Source: Saccharopolyspora erythraea (GTDB lineage: Bacteria; Actinomycetota; Actinomycetes; Mycobacteriales; Pseudonocardiaceae). Taken from it: 64,000 bases of DNA. Shown here piece by piece: positions 7,766 through 16,619 of this stretch. The position numbers and the translations under genes were made by a program. The stretch spans positions 5,893,411-5,957,410 of the forward strand of contig NZ_CP054839.1 in NCBI RefSeq assembly GCF_018141105.1. The letters are read 5' to 3'. Position 1 is the first letter of the stretch; every line of letters starts with the position of its first letter. Under the pieces are notes generated by a model. It saw only the letters and a program-made list of their open reading frames with translations. It did not search any database and was not told the DNA's origin.

Positions 7766-9280
7766 TTGCGATCTCGGAATCTGCTCACCCGGTTCCTCGC
7801 CGCGACCAGCGCGTTGTTCGTGCTCGCCGCGTGCGGCAACGCACCCGCATCCCCGCCGGCGAACCCGGCCGCCGATGCGCCGCCGAGGCCGCCTGGCGCG
7901 GCGAAGCCGAACGTGGTCGTCGTGCTGACCGACGACCTGAGTTCCGACCTGGTCCGGTACCTGCCGGAGGTGCAACGGATGCAACGGGAAGGCGCCGACT
8001 TCCCGCAGTACTCGGTCACCGACTCGCTGTGCTGCCCGTCCCGCTCCTCGCTGCTGTCCGGCAAGTACCCGCACAACACCGGCGTGTTCACCAACTCCGG
8101 CGCCGACGGCGGCTTCCACAAGTTCCACGAAACCGGCGGTGAGCAGTCCACGATCGGCACCCAGCTGCAGGGCGCCGGGTACCAGACCGCGTTCATGGGC
8201 AAGTACATGAACGGCTACCAACCCGACGGGACCGTGGACGGAAAGCCGAACTACGTGCCGCCGGGGTGGAACACCTGGGCAGTGGCCGGGGACGGCTACA
8301 AGCAGTACGACTACCAGCTCAACGAGAACGGCCGGATCGTCGAGCACGGCCACGCCCCGCACGACTACCTGACCGACGTGCTCAACCGCGTTGGAACGGA
8401 CTTCATCCGCTCCAACGCCGCCGCGAACCGGCCGTTCTACCTGCAGCTGAACACCTTCAGCCCGCACGGGCCCTCGACACCGGCGCCGAGGCACGAGACC
8501 CTCTTCCCCGGGCTCACCGCTCCGCGCGGCCCCGCCTACAACGAGGCCGACATGAGCGACAAACCCGGCTGGCTGCGCGGGATGCCGCCGCTCGGCCAGA
8601 AGCAGCAGGCCAAGATCGACGAGCAGTACCGGTTGCGGGCGCAGTCCATCCAGTCGGTCAACGACATGCTCGCCGACATCCGGGAAACGCTCCAGCAGAC
8701 CGGGCAGGCGGACAACACCTACGTGGTGTTCAGCTCGGACAACGGGTTCCACATGGGCGAACACCGCCTGCAGAACGGCAAGCAGACGGCGTTCGAGACC
8801 GACGTGGTGGTGCCGCTGGCGATCACCGGGCCCGGCGTGCCCGCAGGTTCCCGCCCTGAGGCGCAGGTGGAGAACACCGACCTGCGCCCGACCTTCGCCG
8901 AGCTGGCCGGAGCACCCACACCGCCCGATGTGGACGGACGAAGCTTCGCCGCGCAACTGCACGGGCGGCAGGCCCCGTGGCGGACCGCGTCGCTGGTCGA
9001 GCACCACGGCCCGAACCACGCGCCCCGAGACCCGGACCGGCAGAAGCGGCGCCAGGGCAACCCGCCGACCTACTACGCGATCCGGACGCCGGAAGGCACT
9101 TACGTCGAGTACGACAACGGTGATCGCGAGTACTACGACAAGCGCTCGGACCCGAACCAGCTCAACAACACGTATTCGAGCCTGAGCGAACAGCAGCGGA
9201 ACTCACTGCACGCGGCCCTGGCCGGTCTCCGCCAGTGCCGCGGCGCCGCGGAATGCTTCGCGGCAGGACGCCCGGCCTGA
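7766..9280 (+). CDS. lipoprotein sulfatase (type I, formylglycine-dependent)
   Basis: 504 residues when started at TTG 7766, which gives a proper lipoprotein signal (LTRFLAATSALFVLAAC, lipid Cys at residue 23). TTG 7754 is an alternative, and the frame upstream lacks a good start. Sulfatase fold: metal-binding D56-D57 in VLTDDLSSD and the formylglycine motif C89-C-P-S-R93, followed by SSLLSGKYPHNTGV. Later metal ligands lie in VVFSSDNGFHMGEH. Modification of C89 needs a formylglycine-generating enzyme encoded elsewhere. Expected to desulfate carbohydrates or aryl sulfates at the outer face of the membrane. It directly follows the two-component system, suggesting sulfate-ester or phosphate-type stress control. 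Confidence 0.88.
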   Translation: MRSRNLLTRFLAATSALFVLAACGNAPASPPANPAADAPPRPPGAAKPNVVVVLTDDLSSDLVRYLPEVQRMQREGADFPQYSVTDSLCCPSRSSLLSGKYPHNTGVFTNSGADGGFHKFHETGGEQSTIGTQLQGAGYQTAFMGKYMNGYQPDGTVDGKPNYVPPGWNTWAVAGDGYKQYDYQLNENGRIVEHGHAPHDYLTDVLNRVGTDFIRSNAAANRPFYLQLNTFSPHGPSTPAPRHETLFPGLTAPRGPAYNEADMSDKPGWLRGMPPLGQKQQAKIDEQYRLRAQSIQSVNDMLADIRETLQQTGQADNTYVVFSSDNGFHMGEHRLQNGKQTAFETDVVVPLAITGPGVPAGSRPEAQVENTDLRPTFAELAGAPTPPDVDGRSFAAQLHGRQAPWRTASLVEHHGPNHAPRDPDRQKRRQGNPPTYYAIRTPEGTYVEYDNGDREYYDKRSDPNQLNNTYSSLSEQQRNSLHAALAGLRQCRGAAECFAAGRPA

Positions 9281-9283
9281 TCT

Positions 9284-9334
9284 CCGGGAGCTGTCGGCCG
9301 CCGGTCGCATTCCCGGCGGCCAACAGCTCTCCGG
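9284..9334 (+). terminator. terminator after the sulfatase
   Basis: A long stem pairs 9284-9304 with 9313-9334 (one mismatch and one bulged base) around an 8-base loop. It begins four bases after the sulfatase stop. Confidence 0.8.
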
Positions 9335-9506
9335 GGGGCGTCCCGGTACCCGGAACGCCCAAGAACTGGTCTCCTCCAGCAGGGCAGCAGCTCCGCGAGG
9401 TATTCGGCCGGCTTCGCGAACATCGGCGAAGGCGAGTACCGAGACCACTCGCTCGCGATGAGATCATGGCACCGTCGTCGACGGCCGCGACATGATGGGA
9501 GCCAGC

Positions 9507-9827
9507 ATGGCGAATGTGGACACCGGGATGTACGAGTTCGACCCCGAGACCTTCTTCGCGTCGTCCGACGCCGATTCCAACGGTGTGCTCGACCGCAACG
9601 AGATCACGGCGCTGCTGTTGAGACATCTCAGCGAGCTCGACCGGCAGAGCGCCGGCGAGGGGGCAGCCGGGGATGCGGCAAGCAAGATCGAGCAGATGGT
9701 CGAGCACCTCATGCAGCAGCTCGACCAGGACGGCGACGGCTCCGTCACCTACGCCGAGTTCCTGGACTTCGTGTCCCAGTCGAACCTCTTGAAGACTCGT
9801 CCTGCCCAGGAGCAGCGGCAGGACTAG
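9507..9827 (+). CDS. EF-hand calcium-binding protein
   Basis: 106 residues from ATG 9507 (GGGAG upstream); an ATG at 9492 is a weaker alternative. Two canonical EF-hand loops: DADSNGVLDRNE near residue 21 and DQDGDGSVTYAE near 73. Both carry Asp at positions 1 and 3, Asn or Asp at 5, Gly at 6 and Glu at 12, so both should bind calcium. No signal peptide or membrane segment, hence probably cytosolic (calsymin-like). It stands between two unrelated genes and its partner is unknown. Confidence 0.85.
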   Translation: MANVDTGMYEFDPETFFASSDADSNGVLDRNEITALLLRHLSELDRQSAGEGAAGDAASKIEQMVEHLMQQLDQDGDGSVTYAEFLDFVSQSNLLKTRPAQEQRQD

Positions 9828-9935
9828 CAGCACCTGGACCAGGAGCCCTCACCGACTTCCACTCCGGCGTGTCGGTAGGCCGCCTGGTGTCCTGGGGCGG
9901 GGCCGCCACGCGACCACGCAGGTCGTCGGTGTCGC

Positions 9936-10736
9936 CTAGCCCGGGTTCGTGAGGTGGCGTCGGAACCAGGCGGTCAGGCCGGCGTCCACCTCGCGGGCCG
10001 ATGGCAGCTGTGGAGCGGGCTCGATGCCGGGTTCGTCGGCGAGCGGATGCGCCAAGCCGGGGATCGACAGCAGTTCGGACCGCTCCCCCAATGCGTCGAC
10101 CAGGCTGAACGCGTCGGTGCGCAGCGCCGGGTGGTCCAGCTCGCCGCTGACGACCAGCAGCGGCGCGCGGCCGGCGATGCTGTCCGCCTTGGCGACGAAG
10201 TCCAGGCTGTCGGCGGCCTTCCCTGACTCGGCGTCATACGGGTAGTCGCCCGGGAACAGGTCGACGACGGACCGGATCCGGATGGCGGCGTTCACGACGG
10301 CGCCGGCGAAGACCGGTGTCTCGGTGTCGGCGAGGACCCGCAGCGCGACAGCGCCGCCCAGCGAGCCGCCGAGCACGCCGATCGGGCCGTCGTCGACCGG
10401 CAGCTGCGCACGGATCGACGCGAGCGCGGCCGGGAACTCCTCGGCCGCCTGCCGGACGAACGGGTACAAAGCCGACATCAGGACGTCTTCGCGAAGCAGT
10501 TCCAAGCCCGCGGCCATGCTGCCGTCGACCATGCGCGCTCCGCACATCGGCATGCCGAGGTGCACCCGCCACGCGGGCAGGCCGTCCATCGGCAACGCGG
10601 CGGCGAACGCGGCGTCCGACCTCGGCGCGTCCAGCATGTGCCAGGTGACGATCAGCGGCGCGGCGCCGCCGTCGTCGGCCGGCGGCAAGGCGGTGAACGG
10701 CACGCCCGCGGCCGTGCCCGCGATCGGTGGTTGCAT
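9936..10736 (-). CDS. alpha/beta hydrolase
   Basis: 266 residues from ATG 10736; GTG 10745 is also possible, and neither has a strong ribosome site. The nucleophile elbow is GGSLGG, an acid candidate is in VVSGELDHPAL and the catalytic His candidate is in IPGLAHPLA, in the usual order. No signal peptide. Likely a cytosolic esterase or peptidase-like hydrolase (DLH/BAAT-like); the substrate cannot be told. It converges on the EF-hand gene. Confidence 0.8.
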   Translation of the reverse strand: MQPPIAGTAAGVPFTALPPADDGGAAPLIVTWHMLDAPRSDAAFAAALPMDGLPAWRVHLGMPMCGARMVDGSMAAGLELLREDVLMSALYPFVRQAAEEFPAALASIRAQLPVDDGPIGVLGGSLGGAVALRVLADTETPVFAGAVVNAAIRIRSVVDLFPGDYPYDAESGKAADSLDFVAKADSIAGRAPLLVVSGELDHPALRTDAFSLVDALGERSELLSIPGLAHPLADEPGIEPAPQLPSAREVDAGLTAWFRRHLTNPG

Positions 10737-10964
10737 GCCGACCACCGTAGGCCTGCGGCCGCGTGGCGGAAATTGGTTACGCCACCAGCAGAATCGGCGA
10801 GGCGGGCCGAGCGCCGAGCGGGCGAAGCGAAGTCGAGTGATCGTTTCCGACCGGGCGTCGCCGGTTGCGGTGATCTACCGAGCGGACCGAGATCGACAGG
10901 GCCAGGGTGAGATCACGCTTCCACCAGGAAGCGCCGGTAGCACCTTCCCAAGGAGTTGATCAGC

Positions 10965-11243
10965 ATGCGTCGCGCGTTGACGGCGACCCTTCTGGGCGGC
11001 CTGGTCGCGGTCGGGGTACTCACGGCCCCGAGCACCGCAGCCGCCCTGACCGAAACGGAGTGCGTGGACGCCGGAGGCAGGTCCTCCAACGACAGGAAAG
11101 GGGTCGGCTCGGTGTTGCAGGTCAGCTTCCAGGTGTGCGAGGGAGGGCGCTACGACGGAGACCGCATCGACGGACGTCCCGAGGAGCCCCAGGGCGAGCA
11201 GCCCCAGGGTTCCGAACGCCCCGAGGAGTCCCAGGACTCCTGA
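10965..11243 (+). CDS. small secreted hypothetical protein
   Basis: 92 residues from ATG 10965, set by AGGAG at 10951-10955. The signal peptide MRRALTATLLGGLVAVGVLTAP ends near an STAAA site. The mature part is about 65 residues with two Cys (ECVDAGG and FQVCEGG) that could form one disulfide. The tail is acidic and rich in Glu, Gln, Pro and Ser. No family recognised. Confidence 0.7.
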   Translation: MRRALTATLLGGLVAVGVLTAPSTAAALTETECVDAGGRSSNDRKGVGSVLQVSFQVCEGGRYDGDRIDGRPEEPQGEQPQGSERPEESQDS

Positions 11244-11575
11244 GCCGGTGTAGTGGTGGGCGGCCGGTTGCGCCGTGGTTCGCGCTTCGCTTCATCGCCG
11301 CGACCCCGTCGCCGGCCGCCTGCCATCCATGGACTCGTCGCCCGCGCAGGCGAGGACGGTTTCACCGCGCCGAGCCGCGAAGCGCGGAACAGGTGCTGCG
11401 GCCCTACCGGCGCTCGCATCGACCCGTCCGCAATCTCCGGCATCCAGTCCTTCCTGCCCCCTTCCCGGCACTTAACGAAAATGGTTATCATTACTTTCTA
11501 TGCGCTCGCAGGTACCGCAGCGACACGCAGGAACCTGGGCGCAACCGGAACGCCGGCACGATCCGAGGGGAAGTG
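11244..11575. other. intergenic region holding a Fur-type box
   Basis: 332 bases without a convincing gene. The last 100 bases are unusually AT-rich for this window (11470-11500) and carry the metal-regulator-like box described separately. Confidence 0.5.
11477..11495 (+). promoter_or_regulatory. Fur/Zur-type operator
   Basis: GAAAATGGTTATCATTACT matches the 19-bp Fur-box consensus GATAATGATTATCATTATC at 15 of 19 positions, including the AATG/CATT symmetric arms. Actinobacterial Zur boxes share this shape. It lies 80 bases before the ferredoxin-like gene, within an AT-rich promoter-like stretch. Confidence 0.65.
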
Positions 11576-11989
11576 ATGGATCGACAACCACAACGCAGGA
11601 CCGAAACCAACGCGCGAACCGGCTTCACCGTCGTCCTCTGCGACGACTGCGAGGACGACGGACGACTGCCGGTCCTCGCCACTCTGCGAGACACGATCCG
11701 CCGCTGTCCCCACGCGGTGCTCGTACGCGCGAACTGCCCCCTCGGGCCGCTCTCCTGCCACGCCCGGAAGACGTCAGCACCACGGGCACGAGGACCCATC
11801 GTGCTCGTGCAGCCATGTACCAGCGCCCGCAAGCCACTGGGCGCCGTCATGCCCGTAGGGCCGGTGCACACCGCCGAAGACCTCAGGGCACTGACGCGCT
11901 GGCTCGAAACCGAACCGACGACCGCCGACGATCTTCCCCAGCGGCTGCGGTGGTCCCGAACCCACCAACGGCAAGCCACCCGGAACTAG
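11576..11989 (+). CDS. (2Fe-2S) thioredoxin-like ferredoxin family protein, probable
   Basis: 137 residues from ATG 11576 with GAGGGGAA upstream. The pattern matches thioredoxin-like ferredoxin proteins of actinomycetes: TVVLCDDCEDDG near the N-terminus, a central NCPLGPLSC, then VLVQPCTSARKPLGAVMPVGPV and a terminal ALTRWLE segment. Five Cys (in LCDDC, NCPLGPLSC and QPC) could hold a 2Fe-2S cluster, though spacing differs from the commonest CxGPC form. A Fur/Zur-type box lies upstream, so expression probably rises under metal limitation. Partner unknown. Confidence 0.6.
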   Translation: MDRQPQRRTETNARTGFTVVLCDDCEDDGRLPVLATLRDTIRRCPHAVLVRANCPLGPLSCHARKTSAPRARGPIVLVQPCTSARKPLGAVMPVGPVHTAEDLRALTRWLETEPTTADDLPQRLRWSRTHQRQATRN

Positions 11990-12078
11990 ACCGCGAGTGC
12001 CGAGAACCGGATCGGCGGAGGCTGCGTAAACCCCGGTAGATCCCGGCGACAGTGCCGGGCCGACCGGAAGGAAACCCC

Positions 12079-12480
12079 ATGCGCAAGCTGATCACCGGCG
12101 CTCTGGCCGCCGTCGCCCTGGCCGGGCTCTCCGGCGGTGTCGTGGCGGCCAACGCCGCCACCAACGCCGCCGACGAGCAGGCCCTAGACGGCAGGGCTGC
12201 CGTCGACGCCCCCGCGCCGGGCTCGCGGGTGGTCGTCTCGCCGGACACCGCCCCGCGGTTCGCGACGGTGAAGGTCGAGGCGTTCTGCGAGAACGACGAG
12301 GTCGAGGGCATCTTCTCGGAGGCGTTCCCCGGCGGTGTCGGTGGCAGGCAGGTCGGGCCCGGCCACTTCGAAGGCACCGCCGTCGCGGATCCGGAGCACC
12401 CGGGCACCTTCGACGTCGAGGCCGACTGCAAGAACACCGGCACGGTCACGACGAAGCTCCGCGTCCTGGGCGACGGCTGA
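12079..12480 (+). CDS. secreted hypothetical protein
   Basis: 133 residues from ATG 12079 (GGAAGGAAA just upstream). The signal peptide MRKLITGALAAVALAGLSGGVVAANAA is followed by an Ala/Asp-rich linker and a beta-rich domain of about 85 residues. Two Cys, in VEAFCENDEVEGIFS and VEADCKNTGTV, are spaced so that a disulfide is likely. Ig-like character (final strand TTKLRVLGDG). No enzymatic motif. It is followed at once by a terminator, so it is transcribed alone or with the preceding gene. Confidence 0.75.
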   Translation: MRKLITGALAAVALAGLSGGVVAANAATNAADEQALDGRAAVDAPAPGSRVVVSPDTAPRFATVKVEAFCENDEVEGIFSEAFPGGVGGRQVGPGHFEGTAVADPEHPGTFDVEADCKNTGTVTTKLRVLGDG

Positions 12481-12488
12481 CCGTCGCC

Positions 12489-12521
12489 GGCCTCCCGCCG
12501 CTCTCAGGGCGGCGGGAGGCC
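12489..12521. terminator. terminator between convergent genes
   Basis: GGCCTCCCGCCG (12489-12500) pairs perfectly with CGGCGGGAGGCC (12510-12521) around a 9-base loop. It lies between the secreted protein gene and the converging permease. Confidence 0.88.
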
Positions 12522-12557
12522 GCGCCCACCGCCAAGAACGGCCGCGGACCTTCCCGA

Positions 12558-13977
12558 TCACGGACGTGGTCGCAGCAGAATCGCGTAGGTCGCGACGGCG
12601 ATGACGATTCCCGTTGGCAGCGCGAGATCCACACCGCCCAGAGCGTGGGCGACCGGACCGGTGTACAGCCGCGTGTTCACGCACAGGGAAGCCGCACCGG
12701 TACCCGCGACCAGCGCGGTGGCACCGGCCCAGTTGACCCCGCCGGTGTACCAGAACGGTCCGCCCGGAGCCTCGTCGGTCAGCGCCGGGCCGTCGTATCG
12801 GTTGCGGCGCAACAGGATGTCGGCCGCGTAGATGGCCATGCTCGGTCCGAGCAGGACGACCGTGAGCTGCAGGACGTTGCTGACGGTGTCGAGGAAGTTC
12901 GAGACGAGCAGCGCGTACAGCGTCAGCGCGACGGCGAGCACGCCGTCGACCAGGACGCTGAGCGACCGGCGGATGCGCACACCCATGGCCTGCAGCGCGA
13001 GCCCGGAGCTGTAGGTGGTCATCGCGTTGATGGCGATCGAGCCCAGCACGAGCGCGAGCGGGAACACCGGCCGGAACCAGCCCGGCAGGATGGTCTCGAG
13101 CCCCGCCTGCGGGTCGCTCATGTCGACGGTGGTCGCGGCGAGCGCGCCCACGGAGGTGACGACCACGCTCGGCAGGAAGCCGCCGAGTCCCGTCCACACC
13201 ACCACCGCCACCGGTGATGTGCCGGTGGGCAGGTAGCGGGCGAAGTCGGCGCTGTTGGTGTAGGACAGCGGTCCCGATGCCATGAGCGTGACCCCGGCTG
13301 CCACCGCCGTCCACAACGTGGTTCCGTGCAGCGGGGCGCCGGGCGTGTGGTCCCAGTGGGCGTGCGTCACGACGCTGACCGCGACCACGGCGAACGCCGC
13401 GGTGAGCAACACCGTGATCGGCACGTAGAGCTTGACGATCGTGGCGTGCCCGTAGACGCCGATGGCCAGGGTGACCGCGGCGATGACCGCGACGATGCCG
13501 ATCTTGAGCCCGGTTCCGGTCTGCACGCCCGCCTGCCGCACGAGCGAGAACGCCGCGAGCGCGGCGGCGGCGAGGTTGAGCGAGACGTAGCAGATGCAGG
13601 ATGGCCCATCCGGTGATGGCGATGTTGACCCGGTTGCCGCGCACGCCGTACATCGCCCGCATGACCACCTCGCTGGGCGTGCCGGACGCCGGGCCCGAGA
13701 CCGCCAGCAGGCCGACCAGGAACCAGAACAGGTTGCCCACCACGATCACCGCGAGCGCCTGCCACAGCGCCAGGCCCAGCAGCACGAGGCTGGCGCCGAC
13801 GACCAGGCTCAGATAGTTGACGTTGGCCGCCGCCCAGACGGTGAACAGCTCGCGCGGGCGGCCGTGCCGTTCGGACTCCGGGATGTGGTCGATGCCGCGG
13901 GTTTCGATCCGGCCCGCCCGGTCGCCCGGTGTGGGATCGGGGACGTCCGCGCGAGGTGCGGAATGCGTTGATGCCAT
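12558..13977 (-). pseudogene. NCS1-family nucleobase/allantoin permease, frameshifted
   Basis: One permease gene is split by a single frameshift near 13592-13602. From ATG 13977 (GGAGGA upstream) the first frame gives ESERHGRPRELFTVWAAANV, typical of the N-terminus of NCS1 cytosine/purine/allantoin permeases, and helices up to VNIAITGWAIL. Removing one base (or adding two) then joins CYVSLNLAAAALAAFSLVRQ and the rest to 12558, giving about 472 residues, the normal family length with about 12 helices. The rest of the gene is undamaged, so a recent mutation or a sequencing error is likely. It is divergent from TetR and an amidohydrolase, suggesting uptake of a cyclic amide or nucleobase. Confidence 0.8.
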
Positions 13978-14010
13978 GGAGTCCTCCGATGACCGCCTGG
14001 GCACCTGGTT

Positions 14011-14035
14011 GCTTATTGGTCGCACACTCAATAGC
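14011..14035. promoter_or_regulatory. putative TetR operator in the divergent promoter
   Basis: TATTG (14014-14018) and CAATA (14029-14033) form an inverted repeat with a 10-base spacer, extended imperfectly by GC on both sides. It is in the 67-base gap between the divergent permease and tetR genes, the usual place for an autoregulatory site. Confidence 0.5.
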
Positions 14036-14044
14036 ATCCCCGGC

Positions 14045-14680
14045 ATGCCGTCAAGCGTTCCGCGGAAGCGAACTCGCAAGTCTCCGGCCGACCGTCGCGC
14101 GGAAATCGTCGCCGCGGCCGCGGCCGTCGCCCTGAGCGAAGGACTGGAGGTCGTCACGCTGCGCCGGGTGGCCGAGGAGCTCGCCGTCCGACCCGGACTC
14201 ATCAGCCACTACTTCCCCGCCGTGGAGGACCTCGTGGCCGAGGCGTTCGGCAGCGCCGCCGAGTCCGAACTGGAAGCCCTCCTGCCCGCCGAGCGCGGCG
14301 ACGGCTCGCCGACCGACCACCTCGCCCGGTTCTTCGCCCTCGCCACCGGCGAGAGCTTCGACGACATCAGCCGCCTGTGGCTCAACGCCCGCCACCTCAG
14401 CCGCTACCGCACGACCCTGCGGGACCGGGTCGGCTACCAGCAGTCCCGGTGGCGCGACCGGCTGGCCAACCTCATCCACGACGGCGTCCACAGTGGAGAG
14501 TTCAGCGCCGGTGACCCGCACGTCTCCGCGATGCGGATCCTGGTCGTCGTCGACGGCCTCGGGGCGCACGCCAACACCGACAGCAGCAGCCACCCCGACG
14601 CCGTGACGTCCATGGCGGTCGCCACCGCCGAACGCGAACTCGGCCTCGCGAGCGGCACTCTCCGGCACGCGGCCGAATGA
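14045..14680 (+). CDS. TetR-family transcriptional regulator
   Basis: 211 residues from ATG 14045. The N-terminal helix-turn-helix at about 15-60 contains RRAEIVAAAAAVALSEG, TLRRVAEELAVRPGLISHYF and the following VEDLVAEAF. The C-terminal ligand domain resembles BetI-type regulators (LARFFAL, RLWLNARHLSRYRTTLRDR). Divergent from the NCS1 permease and overlapping the start region of the amidohydrolase frame, so it probably senses the substrate they handle and represses both. Confidence 0.88.
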   Translation: MPSSVPRKRTRKSPADRRAEIVAAAAAVALSEGLEVVTLRRVAEELAVRPGLISHYFPAVEDLVAEAFGSAAESELEALLPAERGDGSPTDHLARFFALATGESFDDISRLWLNARHLSRYRTTLRDRVGYQQSRWRDRLANLIHDGVHSGEFSAGDPHVSAMRILVVVDGLGAHANTDSSSHPDAVTSMAVATAERELGLASGTLRHAAE

Positions 14681-14715
14681 TCCGCCCGACCACGAACCCG
14701 ACCGAGGAGTCCCCT

Positions 14716-16338
14716 GTGCGCGTCAGTTTGGTTCTGCTCTCCGCCCGACTGCTCGATCCGGCATCGGGAGAGCTGTTGCCGGAAACGGCCATGGCGGTCT
14801 CCGACGGGCGGATCTCGGCGCTGGGCGACGACCGCGACATCCGGGCGCTCGCCGGCTCCGCGACGACCGTGGTCGACCTCGGCGGCGCCGTGGTGACACC
14901 CGGTCTCGTCGACGGGCACCTCCACCCGGTCTCCGGTGCCGAGCTGACGCGCGGACTGGATCTTTCCGGCTGCGCCGATATCGACGACGTGCGCGGACGC
15001 TTGGCCGCCGAGGCCCGGTCGCTGGCACCGGGTGCGTGGCTGCGCGGCTGGGGCCTGGACCCGAACGTCTTCGGCGATCGGCCGGTCGCGGCCTCCGCAC
15101 TGGAGCCCGTGCTCGCCGGCGTTCCGGCGATGCTCCAGCTCTTCGACGCGCACTCGGTGCTCGCCAGCGACCGCGCGCTGGAGCTGGCCGGGGTCGACGG
15201 GCCGCGCCGCTTCGACCAGGCCGCCGAGGTCGTCTGCGACGACCGGGGCCGCCCGACCGGCCTGCTGCTGGAGGACGCGGCCTGCGCGCTCGTCGAGCGG
15301 GCCGCCCCGCGGCCGACGCGCGCCGAACGGCGGGCCCGACTCGCCGAGGTGCTGCGCGAGATGGCCGCCGCCGGGCTCACCGGCGGGCACGCCATGGACG
15401 CCAACGGCGACAGCCTCGACCTCTACGCCGAGCTCGACGCCGACGACGCCCTCCCGCTGCGACTGCGCGTCGCGCCGTGGTGCCAGCCCGGCTCGGACGT
15501 GGACTCGCTGCGGGACCTCGTCGCCCAGCAGGGCACGGGCGGCCGCCTCTGGCGGACGGCCGGCGTGAAGCTCTTCATGGACGGCACGATCGACAACGGC
15601 ACCGCGTGGCTGGAACGCCCGGACTGCCACGGGGAGTCCACGCACGCGTTCTGGCCCGACCCGGAGGCCTACGCGCAGGTCATCGCCGAGCTGCACCGCG
15701 AAGGCGTGCCCACCGCCACCCACGCCATCGGCGACGCGGCGGTGCGGCACGCGCTCGACTCCGTCGAGCGGGCACTCGCCCACTCAGGCGCGGGCGCGAG
15801 GCACCGCGTCGAGCACATCGAGACCGTTCCCGACGACACGCTGCACCGGTTCGCCGAGCTGGGGGTGATCGCGTCGATGCAGCCGACGCACTGCTGCGAC
15901 TTCACCCGGGCCGACCACACCGACAACTGGTCGCGCCGCCTGGGCGAGGAACGCGCCTCGCGCGCGTGGCGCTGCCGCGACCTCTGGGACTCCGGCGCCA
16001 CCGTCGTGCTCGGCTCGGACTGGCCGATCGCGCCTCATCCCCCGCTGGGAGTCATGGCGGGGGCGCGCCACCGCCGCCCCAGCCGCGACCTGACGCTGCC
16101 CCCGCACAACGCCGACCAGGCGCTCACCGCGTTGCAGGCGCTCCAGGCCATGACCCTGCACCCGGCCTACGCCGCCGGCGAGGAACACGAGGCCGGCCTT
16201 CTCCGGACCGGCTACCGCGCCGACCTCACCGTCCTCTCCGGCAACCCGCTCACCACACCCGACGCAGAACTCTCGGCACTCCCGGTTCGCATGACCGTCC
16301 TGAATGGACACATCATCCACCGGGAGCCGGACCTCTAG
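14716..16338 (+). CDS. amidohydrolase family protein (YtcJ-like)
   Basis: 540 residues from GTG 14716, preferred because GAGGAG (14704-14709) lies six bases upstream; an ATG at 14677 overlapping the tetR stop would add 13 residues. Metal-binding motifs of the amidohydrolase-3 group are present: VDGHLHPV (HxH), Lys in GVKLFMDGTIDNG, THAIGDAAV, RVEHIETV and the metal Asp in LGSDWPI. YtcJ-type enzymes hydrolyse N-acyl amines and cyclic amides, sometimes formamides. Linked by position to the NCS1 permease and TetR gene, so the three likely form an uptake and hydrolysis unit for a cyclic amide or acylated amine. Confidence 0.87.
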   Translation: MRVSLVLLSARLLDPASGELLPETAMAVSDGRISALGDDRDIRALAGSATTVVDLGGAVVTPGLVDGHLHPVSGAELTRGLDLSGCADIDDVRGRLAAEARSLAPGAWLRGWGLDPNVFGDRPVAASALEPVLAGVPAMLQLFDAHSVLASDRALELAGVDGPRRFDQAAEVVCDDRGRPTGLLLEDAACALVERAAPRPTRAERRARLAEVLREMAAAGLTGGHAMDANGDSLDLYAELDADDALPLRLRVAPWCQPGSDVDSLRDLVAQQGTGGRLWRTAGVKLFMDGTIDNGTAWLERPDCHGESTHAFWPDPEAYAQVIAELHREGVPTATHAIGDAAVRHALDSVERALAHSGAGARHRVEHIETVPDDTLHRFAELGVIASMQPTHCCDFTRADHTDNWSRRLGEERASRAWRCRDLWDSGATVVLGSDWPIAPHPPLGVMAGARHRRPSRDLTLPPHNADQALTALQALQAMTLHPAYAAGEEHEAGLLRTGYRADLTVLSGNPLTTPDAELSALPVRMTVLNGHIIHREPDL

Positions 16339-16536
16339 CGGGGCCGGCTCCAGCCCCGCGTCCGAAACCCAAGAATCACACCGGAAAACGATCAGGCGGC
16401 GAACCATAGCTGAACGGAATCCTCACTCGACAGACTCTCGCCCGGAAACCGGCCACACCCGATCTCGACGATTCCACAACCATTCCGAAAACAATTCGGA
16501 TATGTGGGAGGAATGCACCCTCGATTCGATCATCAC

Positions 16537-16562
16537 TTCCCGTAGTGCCACCCTTCCCGTAG
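16537..16562 (+). repeat. direct repeat TTCCCGTAG before the GGDEF gene
   Basis: Two copies of TTCCCGTAG, at 16537-16545 and 16554-16562, 17 bp apart start to start and 58 bases before the GTG start. Possibly a regulator-binding or promoter element; no regulator is assigned. The intergenic region (16339-16619) otherwise has only a short CCGAA/TTCGG palindrome near 16490. Confidence 0.3.
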
Positions 16563-16619
16563 CGTGTGTCACAACGGCATGGTTCGGATGCCCCGGGCAC
16601 CGGACTCCGAGGAGCGCAA

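Noticed and set aside
12184-14202. A 672-codon minus-strand frame across the permease
   Set aside because: Only its first third encodes the permease N-terminus; past about 13600 it is a shadow of the shifted frame. Treated as one frameshifted gene.
16566-16619. ATG 16566 as the GGDEF protein start
   Set aside because: Adds 18 odd residues, while GTG 16620 has GAGGAG at the right distance.
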